A stretch of 64,000 nt of DNA from assembly GCA_965221595.1 (NCBI GenBank), contig OZ244900.1, forward strand, positions 1,798,001 through 1,862,000. The letters are read 5' to 3'. Numbering within the stretch: the stretch's first letter is position 1; each line of letters begins with the position of its first letter. The translations under genes and the position numbers were made by a program. Source of the stretch: JAAXGX01 sp965221595 (GTDB lineage: Bacteria; Acidobacteriota; Vicinamibacteria; Vicinamibacterales; UBA8438). Under the pieces are notes generated by a model that was not told where the DNA came from, made no database searches, and saw only the letters and a program-made list of their open reading frames with translations. This document shows, piece after piece, positions 17,380-24,482 of the stretch.

Positions 17380-18665
17380 TGCCCACTGCCTGGTTTCGCC
17401 AGGTCCCGGCCTATCGCCTCGCGGCTTTCCGCGTGGTGCTCGCGACGACGACCCTGTGCAACTATCTGCCGGTCGTCTCCGGCTGGCTGCTGGAGGCCGC
17501 GGCTTCCCCGGCCACGACCGCGACCATCCCGTGGCTCGTCCACGTGCCGCTGCCTGTCGTGACCGGTCTGCTGGTTCTCGGGTGGGTCGCGGGACTCGCC
17601 CTGCTGGCGGGTTGGCGGACATCGCCGTCGGCCGCGTATCTGGCGGCGCTCGGTGTTTACGGCTACGCCGTCAGCAACCACTCACACAACGGCTTCCTGC
17701 ACCTGCTGTTGCTGACGCTGGTCGCCTGCGCGGCCGACGGGTTGACGCTGCGCCGGCTCGCCGGCGGACGCGACATGGACGCAACGTGCCCGGCGTGGCC
17801 CGAGCGGTTGCTGCGCCTGCAGCTCGCCATCGTGTACTTCCACACGTCCATCGACAAGATGTTCAGCCCCGAGTGGGGCCTCCGCGGACTGCGTCTGACG
17901 CACCTGGAGTCGACTCGCGTCCTGCCCGGTGTGGCGGATCTCGAGCGCGGGCTGGCCGCCGTCATCGCGCGGGTTCCGGGTCCGATGAGCGTGGCCATCA
18001 CGGCCGGCGAGATGGGCATGGCCATCGGCCTGGCGCTGCGGCGGCTGTGGCCGTTCGCCATGGCGGGAAACATCGCATTTGCGCTGGCGCTCGAGTTCCT
18101 CCTCGTGCCCGCCATGTTCCCGTGGGACCTGTTGGCGCTGATGATTCTGTTCCTGCCGGCAGCCGACGGCGCCTATCGCGTACGGCTGAACGGGAGATGC
18201 GGGACGTGCCGGGCTCAGCGGCGGGTGCTCGCGGCGCTGGACTGGACGCGGCGCCTGGACCTGAACGAGACGGCGGCCGACGGGGGGGTGTTCGGTATCG
18301 AGACGCCGCGCGGATGGCGCTTCACCGGCTGGCGGGCTGTCGGACTGGTGCCGTGGGTTCTGCCGGCACCGTTCCTGAGCCTCCTCGTTCTGCTGCGCTT
18401 CGGCTCGGAGGTCGTTGGCCGCCGGACTGTGGGATTCAGCCTGGACGACGTCGTGTTCGTGGTACTGCCGCTCGCCGTCTTGCTGCTGCTGCCGGCCGCG
18501 GACCGCGGCGCCGCCCGCGCGGCGTTCGAGCGCTTCGCCCCCACCTGGAACCGCGGGCTGTGCCGCCTCGCGGGTGCCGGGGACGCGACGACTGCGTGCG
18601 CGCGGCACCGGCGGCCGGGGGCTGCCGCGCCGGTGGCGCCGCGGCGCGGGGTCGGCCCGGCCTGA
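17379..18665 (+). CDS. HTTM-domain membrane protein fused to a DCC thioredoxin-like domain
   Basis: A 428-residue polytopic protein. Residues 1-270 form the HTTM domain (horizontally transferred transmembrane, related to vitamin-K-dependent gamma-carboxylase), with FRVVLATTTLCNY, HNGFLHLLLLTLVA, LLRLQLAIVYFHTSIDKMF and FPWDLLALMILFLPA. From about residue 267 a DCC/DUF393-like segment begins with NGRCGTCRAQ, LDWTRRLDL and later GWRFTGWRAVGLVPW. The CxxC is the likely redox pair. It is translationally coupled to the preceding gene. A further membrane segment and an Arg/Ala-rich tail end the protein. Substrate unknown. Confidence 0.75.
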   Translation: MPTAWFRQVPAYRLAAFRVVLATTTLCNYLPVVSGWLLEAAASPATTATIPWLVHVPLPVVTGLLVLGWVAGLALLAGWRTSPSAAYLAALGVYGYAVSNHSHNGFLHLLLLTLVACAADGLTLRRLAGGRDMDATCPAWPERLLRLQLAIVYFHTSIDKMFSPEWGLRGLRLTHLESTRVLPGVADLERGLAAVIARVPGPMSVAITAGEMGMAIGLALRRLWPFAMAGNIAFALALEFLLVPAMFPWDLLALMILFLPAADGAYRVRLNGRCGTCRAQRRVLAALDWTRRLDLNETAADGGVFGIETPRGWRFTGWRAVGLVPWVLPAPFLSLLVLLRFGSEVVGRRTVGFSLDDVVFVVLPLAVLLLLPAADRGAARAAFERFAPTWNRGLCRLAGAGDATTACARHRRPGAAAPVAPRRGVGPA

Positions 18666-18697
18666 TTCCGCAACGCGATCCAGGGTGGCGCGAACGA

Positions 18698-20782
18698 TCA
18701 AGGCAGCGCGAACGCGATGTACTCGCCGGAATGGACCCGGCCGCTGACGGCAACGAGGATGTACTGCCGGCCGTCGACCAGGTAGGTCATCGGGCCGCCG
18801 CTCTGGCTGGCGGGCAGGTAGACTGCGCCCACCTGCTCGCCGGTCAGCTTGTCGTAGGCCCGGAGCATCGCGCCCCGCGGCCGGTCCGGCGGGTTCGTAT
18901 CCTGCGGATCGGCAAGGACCACGAGCGTCCGCGTCACCAGCAGCCCGACATTGGTCGTCGCCCCGCCCTGACCCGTCAGCGGGATGTCGAGACCAGCCAG
19001 TGCGGGGTGGTTGCGGACCGCGTCGGGCGTCTCGCCGTGCGGCACCTGAAAGAGCAGCTCGCCGCGGTTCATGTCCACGGCGGACAGCAGCCCGTACGGC
19101 GGCTTGACGATGGGCAGGCCGTCGACGTTGAGGCCGCGGCTCGGGGGCAGACCGCCGGCCACGTAGCGCGGTGAGCTGCTCCGCGCCTCGTCGGCCACCG
19201 CCATGGGGCGCCGAAAGTCGCGGCCCCGCACGCCCGAAACGTAGCGAATGTCCGAGAAGCCCTGGGGCGGCTCGGTCACCGACAGCTGGTTGACCGAAGA
19301 GTTGTTCGCGTGGGAGTAGAAGATGCCCGTTTCCGGGTCGAACCCGGCTCCGGGCCAGTTCGTGCCGCCGCCCATCGCGCCCATGGCCGCGGTGGCAATC
19401 AGGCCGTCGACATCGCCCCGGATGGGCGGCGTGAAGACCGGCCCGACCTTGAAGCGCTTCATCGTCTCGATGGCCTGGGCACGCAGCGCCGGCGTGAAGT
19501 CGATCAGGTCGTCCGGAATCCTGATCTCGTTGCGCGCGTACGGCGGCGGCTTGGTGGGGAAGGGTTGCGTCGGCGAATACCACTCGCCGGGGACGTCGCC
19601 TCGCGGCACGGGCCGCTCCTCGATCGGGAACACCGGTTCGCCGGTCTCGCGGTCGAAGATGTACAGCAGCGACTGCTTGGTCGGCACGGCCACGGCCTTC
19701 ACTGCGCGCCCGTCGACCGTGAGGTCCACCAGCAGTGGCGCGCCGGGCAGGTCCATGTTCCAGATGGGGTGGTGCACGATCTGGAAGTGCCAGCGGCGCT
19801 CGCCGGTTTCCAAATCGAGGCACACGATGCTCTCGGCGAAGAGGTTCTCGCCCGGCCGGTGCCCGCCGTACAAGTCCGAGGTCGGCGTTTCCACAGGCAC
19901 GTAGACCAGGCCCAGCTCCTCGTCGGCGGTGATCTGCGTCCAGACGCCCACGTTGCCGTTGACGGCCCACGATTCGTTGAGCCAGGTTTCGTTGCCGAAC
20001 TCACCGGGGCGGGGAATCGTGTTGAACGACCAGCGCAGTGTCCCGGTCCGCACGTCGTAGGCCCGCACGACACCCTTCGCGTTGTTGTGCGTCGGGACGG
20101 CCTGCCCCTCGTCGAACGTGGCACCGACAATGATGTAGTCGCGTGCGACGGTCGGCGTAGCGTGGATTGCAGCCTGGCCTTCGACGAGGTCGATCTGGGT
20201 CCCCCTGCCGTAGACGACGCCGACTTTGAGGTCCACGACGCCGTCGTTGCCGAACGTCGGGATCCGCCGGCCCGTCCTGGCATCGAGCGCCACGAGGCGG
20301 TAGCCGATTGTCATGTAGAGAATCCGCTCATCGCCCTGCCCGTCGGTCCAGTACGCCACGCCCCGCCCCGAGAGCTGCCGCACCGACGCCTGGCCGCGGC
20401 GCCCCTCGTCCATCCGGTGCATCCACAACAGCTCGCCGGTCGCCGCGTCCACGGCAATGACCGCCCGGCGCGTACCGGCCGTCGTGTAGAGCACGCCATT
20501 GATCATGAGCGGCGTGCCCTCCAGCTTGAATTCCGGCCGGTCGCCGAAGTTGTCGGTCTGCAGCCGCCAGGCGACCTCCAGGTCGTTGAAGTTCGACGCG
20601 TCGATCTGGTCGAGCGGCGAGTAGCGGCTGCCGTCGAGCGATCCGGTGTAGTGCCGCCATTCGCCGTCGGCCGTCCCGGGCTGGCCCGACGCGTCCGCCG
20701 CCGTCCACGGCAGCGCCAGCGCAAGCAGGACGATCGACACGGCTGCGCGCGTCGGCCGCGCCGCGGATGTCGAATCTGACAT
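18698..20782 (-). CDS. PQQ-dependent dehydrogenase, membrane-GDH type (copy 2)
   Basis: A 694-residue exported quinoprotein related to the copies at 8250 and 34918. Signal peptide to about residue 32, then GEWRHYTGSLDGSRYSPLDQI. Key blade motifs are VIAVDAATGELLWMHRM, SGRGVAYWTDGQGDE, PVETPTSDLYGGHRPGENLF, RRWHFQIVHHPIWNMD and GGGTNWPGAGFDPETG. No CxxCH motif. AGGAG lies just upstream of ATG 20782. Its 3' end converges on the HTTM gene with a 32-bp spacer. Substrate unassigned. Confidence 0.9.
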   Translation of the reverse strand: MSDSTSAARPTRAAVSIVLLALALPWTAADASGQPGTADGEWRHYTGSLDGSRYSPLDQIDASNFNDLEVAWRLQTDNFGDRPEFKLEGTPLMINGVLYTTAGTRRAVIAVDAATGELLWMHRMDEGRRGQASVRQLSGRGVAYWTDGQGDERILYMTIGYRLVALDARTGRRIPTFGNDGVVDLKVGVVYGRGTQIDLVEGQAAIHATPTVARDYIIVGATFDEGQAVPTHNNAKGVVRAYDVRTGTLRWSFNTIPRPGEFGNETWLNESWAVNGNVGVWTQITADEELGLVYVPVETPTSDLYGGHRPGENLFAESIVCLDLETGERRWHFQIVHHPIWNMDLPGAPLLVDLTVDGRAVKAVAVPTKQSLLYIFDRETGEPVFPIEERPVPRGDVPGEWYSPTQPFPTKPPPYARNEIRIPDDLIDFTPALRAQAIETMKRFKVGPVFTPPIRGDVDGLIATAAMGAMGGGTNWPGAGFDPETGIFYSHANNSSVNQLSVTEPPQGFSDIRYVSGVRGRDFRRPMAVADEARSSSPRYVAGGLPPSRGLNVDGLPIVKPPYGLLSAVDMNRGELLFQVPHGETPDAVRNHPALAGLDIPLTGQGGATTNVGLLVTRTLVVLADPQDTNPPDRPRGAMLRAYDKLTGEQVGAVYLPASQSGGPMTYLVDGRQYILVAVSGRVHSGEYIAFALP

Positions 20783-20784
20783 GT

Positions 20785-20874
20785 TCACTCCTGGGCCCGG
20801 TAAGTCCACTCCCTGGGCCCGGCAGAATCCTGTGCCCCGCCGGGATAGTGCCACCCGCTGGTGCCGATGTGCAT
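20785..20874 (-). pseudogene. DUF72-like N-terminal remnant
   Basis: A 29-residue ORF beginning MHIGTSGWHYPG, which matches the conserved start of DUF72-family proteins, then continuing with unrelated residues to a stop 2 bp before the PQQ dehydrogenase ATG. The GGGCCCGG-containing direct repeat that follows suggests deletion of the rest. Only about 12 residues support the assignment. Confidence 0.4.
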
Positions 20875-21082
20875 CCGAGGCCCGATCATCGCGAGGCATT
20901 GTAACGCCGCACAGGACGCTCTGCCGTGCGGGGTTGCCGGTCCGGGGGGCGCGAGGGCACGTTGATCCGCTGCGTTCGTTCGATCCATGCTAGCTCAGCC
21001 GGTTCCGGCGCTTGGGGACGGCGCCATCGCGGAAGGGAATCTCGAATCTCCCGATGAACCGCAAACGACCTTCCTGCTTCCA

Positions 21083-21109
21083 GAATACGCTTGTCACGAC
21101 GACAACTAC
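21083..21109 (+). pseudogene. C-terminal remnant of the PRTPWGDPDLQG family
   Basis: The frame upstream of and in phase with the sugar dehydrogenase reads EYACHDDNY, seven of nine residues identical to the family's C-terminal EYACHEGNY signature. No other family block is seen nearby on this strand, so it looks like the end of a lost seventh copy. Confidence 0.4.
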
Positions 21110-21127
21110 GTCAGCCGGAGGATTACC

Positions 21128-22417
21128 ATGACAGCCGCACGCGCGCCGAGACGGTTTGCCCTGGGCTTCGTCGTTTTCACCCTGTGCCTGTTCGTCGCCA
21201 TCAGCAACGCGCAGCAGGGCCGTCGCGGGTTCGGCCCCGACACGCTGCCCGACGAGCCGCAAGTGTCCGGCTTCGGCGACCAGCGTTTCCGCGTCGTGCC
21301 CATCAAGGGGCTCTTCCGCCCGTCCGCCGTGGACTTCCTGCCGAACGGCGACGTGCTGGTCGCGGAGCGCTCCGGCAACCTGCGCGTCATCCGCGACGGC
21401 GTGCTCGACCCGCAGCCGATTGAGGGGATGCCGGAGGTGCACGCCGGCTACGGCGGCCGCTGGGGTCTGTGGGACGTGGCGGTCCACCCCCAGTTCGCCG
21501 AGAACCAGCTCGTCTACTTCACGTACCTGAAGCCTGACGCCGACGACGAGGTGCCGCCGGGAGCGACCGGCGCCCAGGGGCTCTCGGGCACGCAGGTGCT
21601 CGGGCGCGGCCGCTACGACGGCGGCCACACCTTGACGGACGTGGAGGACATCTTCGTTTCTGATGCACGGGCCAGCGGCTTCAGCGTCGCGAGGCTGGTC
21701 TTCGCCCCCGACGGCAAGATCTTCATGTCGATCGGCATGCCCCTGCGCGACGAGGCGCACGGCGGCGGCAACCGCGTCGGCACGGCCGAGCAGGCGCAGG
21801 ATCCCGGCAGCCACGCCGGCAAGATCCTGCGCCTCAACGACGATGGAACCGCGCCGGCGGACAACCCCTTCGTGAACGAGCCGGACTATCGGCCGGAGAT
21901 CTTCGCCCTGGGGTTCCGCGATCCGCTGGGGATGCTCATTCACCCCGAGACCGGCGAGCTGTGGGAGGTCGAGCACGGTCCGCAGGGCGGTGACGAGGTC
22001 AACGTCGTCAGGCCGGGCCGCAACTACGGCTGGCCCGTCGTGTCATACGGGCGCGCCTACACGGGCGAGGAGACCGCAGGCACCGGTGGAACGGGACCGG
22101 AACTGGCCGACCCCTGCGCGCCGGGCATGGAGCAGCCGATCCTCTATTGGTACCCGGTCGTCTCTCCCGGCGGCATGGCCATCTATACGGGCGACCGCTT
22201 CCCGTTCTGGAAGGGGAGCCTGTTCGTTGGCGGCATGTCCACGACGCAGCTCCATCGCGTCATCTTCAACGAGCGGGGCCTGCCCATCCGCCACCAGGAA
22301 CTGATGGTCGAACTCAACCAGCGCATCCGCGACGTGAAGCAGGGCCCGGACGGCCTGTTGTATCTGACGACGGACCACGAGGCCGGGGCCGTGCTGAGGA
22401 TCGAGCCGGTCGGCTAG
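21128..22417 (+). CDS. PQQ-dependent sugar dehydrogenase (GSDH/soluble-GDH fold)
   Basis: A 429-residue exported six-bladed propeller of the glucose/sorbosone dehydrogenase family. Signal peptide to about residue 28 (AISNAQQG). Diagnostic motifs are FRPSAVDFLPNGDVLVAER, WGLWDVAVHPQF, FAPDGKIFMSIG, GSHAGKILRLNDDG, LGFRDPLGMLIHPETGELW, EHGPQGGDEVNVV and GRNYGWPVVSYG, which provide the PQQ and calcium pocket and the catalytic His in the family. ATG 21128 follows GGAGG. It oxidises aldoses to lactones in related proteins. Confidence 0.9.
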   Translation: MTAARAPRRFALGFVVFTLCLFVAISNAQQGRRGFGPDTLPDEPQVSGFGDQRFRVVPIKGLFRPSAVDFLPNGDVLVAERSGNLRVIRDGVLDPQPIEGMPEVHAGYGGRWGLWDVAVHPQFAENQLVYFTYLKPDADDEVPPGATGAQGLSGTQVLGRGRYDGGHTLTDVEDIFVSDARASGFSVARLVFAPDGKIFMSIGMPLRDEAHGGGNRVGTAEQAQDPGSHAGKILRLNDDGTAPADNPFVNEPDYRPEIFALGFRDPLGMLIHPETGELWEVEHGPQGGDEVNVVRPGRNYGWPVVSYGRAYTGEETAGTGGTGPELADPCAPGMEQPILYWYPVVSPGGMAIYTGDRFPFWKGSLFVGGMSTTQLHRVIFNERGLPIRHQELMVELNQRIRDVKQGPDGLLYLTTDHEAGAVLRIEPVG

Positions 22418-22519
22418 GGTTAGCCGGAGCCGTCAGGCTACGCTGGTCCGAATGGTCCCTGCCATCAGACGCACACGGGTTGTGTCGTGACAATCATGCC
22501 TCGATAGAATGACTAATCG

Positions 22520-22740
22520 ATGCACGACAAGCTGAGCGTCGCCGACGAGGCTTGGGTCGCAACGGCGCTGTTGCAAGGTGTCGCCTGACCCCATTCTGGC
22601 GCTGCGGGGACTCGGCAGGGCACTCCGGGCGGACGAGGAGGCTGATGCCTACGTCTCGCGGCTTCGTGAGGGTTGGTCGTGAGCCGGGTGTTCTGGGACA
22701 CGAACTTGTTCGTGTACCTGATTGAGGGGCGACTGCCCGG
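22520..22740 (+). pseudogene. degraded antitoxin/PIN-toxin module
   Basis: Three fragments in operon order. An antitoxin N-terminus (MHDKLSVADEAWVATALLQG) stops after 22 codons. A shifted frame gives an antitoxin C-terminus (LRGLGRALRADEEADAYVSR then LREGW) ending TGA at 22680-22682. A GTG overlapping that stop (22679) opens a PIN domain (VSRVFWDTNLFVYLIEG), which breaks off after about 17 residues where the ankyrin gene ends on the other strand. The GTGA overlap is typical of such pairs. Confidence 0.6.
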
Positions 22741-22760
22741 GCCGAGTCGGTCGCCGCGCT

Positions 22761-24263
22761 CTATTCTGTTCCGCCCAGCGACCGCAGCAGTTTCGCTGTC
22801 GGTGTTTGTCCCCGGCTGGCTACCCAGGCGGCGTAGGCTTCACGATAGCGCCCGAGGGCCGCGCCGCCGATGGCCGATCCGTCGGGCGCTTCCGGCGGCG
22901 CCAGCGCGACGGCCAGCGGCGTCTGCCCTCTGCGGTTCCGCGCGTTCACGGCCGCGCCGCGCTCGGCGAGCAGCCGGATGACGCGGTCGAACCGGCTGTC
23001 CGCCGCTACATGCAGGGCAGTGTCTCCGGACAGACTGGCGGCGTTCGCGTCCACGCCGAGATCGAGTGCCGAGCGCACCGTCGCCAGGATCTGCCCCTCC
23101 GTGAGGCGCAGTCCCAGCAGCCCCGTGGTTCTGCCGCCTGCCGCAACCATGGCCGCCGTCCGGCCGTCCTGGAGCGGCAGCGACGTATCGGCGCCCCCGG
23201 CCGCCAGCAGGTGCATGATCTCGACGGCGGAGCGCCGGGCGGCCACGACGAACGGCGTAGCACCGACCAGGAACTTGTCGAAGGCGAAGGCAGGCTGGTC
23301 GCGCTTGAGCAGCGAGCCCCGCGCGAGCCGCACGTTCGGGTCGGCGCCGTGGGCCAGGAGTGTCGCTGTCAGCTCGCGATCGCCGCGCAGCGCGGCCCAA
23401 TGCAGGGCAGTGTGTCCCGCGCCGGCGGCGTCCGGGTCGGCGCCCCGCTCCAGCAGCACGGCGGCAACCTCGCGCATGCCGTGCCGGGCCGCGACGACGA
23501 GCGGGGTGGTGCCGGCCGCAGCCTGGTCGTCGACTGGCGCGCCGGCGTTCAACAGGCGCTCGGCCGCGGTCGCGGCGCCCTGCCGCGCGGCGAACAGCAG
23601 CGGCGTGAAGCCGCCCTGATCGACCCACATGGCACCCGCGGTCTTGCCGAGACCCGCCTGGCAGCACAACAGGACGTGCCGCCGGGAGGACTTCGTCCGG
23701 GCGTGCACGTCCGCGCCGGCTGCGAGCAGGATCTGCACCACCTGCGGGTGCCGCCGCGCAACGGCCCACATGAGCGCCGTCTGCCCCTGGGCACCTTCCG
23801 TCGCGTTCACGTCGGCGCCATGGGCCAGCAGCGACCGGACCGCGGTCGCGTTGCCCTGGCGGGCGGCCACCATGAGCGGTGTGCCTCCGGTAGCCGGCGC
23901 GATGTTCGGGTCACTGCCTGCGGCCAGCAGTCTGGTGACCATGGCCGCGCTGCCGCCCGTCGCGGCGGTCCAGAGCGGTGTGACGCCCAGATCGTTTGTG
24001 GCGTCCACGGCCGCGCCGACTCGAAGCAGGAGATCCGCCGCCTCGAGGTCGTTCAGGTGGGCGGCCCAGTGGAGGGCAGTGGCGCCGTCGCCCTGCCGTG
24101 CATTCACGTCGGCGCCGCGCGCCAGGAGCGCCCGCACCGCGGCCGTGTCGCCGCTTTGGACCGCTCGCCCCAACTGGGCGTCGGCGGCGCCAGCGCCCAA
24201 TGTCGCGACGAGCACCAGCAGCCCGATCAACGGCCCCTGGCGTCGTCTGCTCCGGATGCGCAT
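22761..24263 (-). CDS. exported ankyrin-repeat protein
   Basis: A 500-residue protein with a signal peptide (residues 1-30, ending GAADAQ) followed by about ten ankyrin repeats. Clear repeat cores are GDTAAVRALLARGADVNA, GATALHWAAHLNDLEAADLL, GGTPLMVAARQGNATAV, GQTALMWAVARRHPQVVQIL, GFTPLLFAARQGAATAAERL, GTTPLVVAARHGMREVAAV and GHTALHWAALRGDRELTATL. The array is interrupted by a segment with HVLLCCQAG. ATG 24263 puts the signal peptide at the N-terminus. Ankyrin domains mediate protein binding; partner and role are unknown. Confidence 0.85.
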   Translation of the reverse strand: MRIRSRRRQGPLIGLLVLVATLGAGAADAQLGRAVQSGDTAAVRALLARGADVNARQGDGATALHWAAHLNDLEAADLLLRVGAAVDATNDLGVTPLWTAATGGSAAMVTRLLAAGSDPNIAPATGGTPLMVAARQGNATAVRSLLAHGADVNATEGAQGQTALMWAVARRHPQVVQILLAAGADVHARTKSSRRHVLLCCQAGLGKTAGAMWVDQGGFTPLLFAARQGAATAAERLLNAGAPVDDQAAAGTTPLVVAARHGMREVAAVLLERGADPDAAGAGHTALHWAALRGDRELTATLLAHGADPNVRLARGSLLKRDQPAFAFDKFLVGATPFVVAARRSAVEIMHLLAAGGADTSLPLQDGRTAAMVAAGGRTTGLLGLRLTEGQILATVRSALDLGVDANAASLSGDTALHVAADSRFDRVIRLLAERGAAVNARNRRGQTPLAVALAPPEAPDGSAIGGAALGRYREAYAAWVASRGQTPTAKLLRSLGGTE

Positions 24264-24482
24264 GTGTCGAATCCTCGCTCCTGCCGCGACTCGACGCCCG
24301 TGCGACCGAACCGCACGGCTGTCCGGCGAGTGTACCACGGTGGCCCAGTGGGGCCCCGGCCGCCCGTTAGCAAGAACCCCGCGCCGCACCGACGTGCGAC
24401 GAACCGCGAAGAACGCTGAGCGGCACCGGCTTGCGATGCTATCATCCTGCAGTCGACCGGCGAGTCGTTGAGAGGCAGGAAA

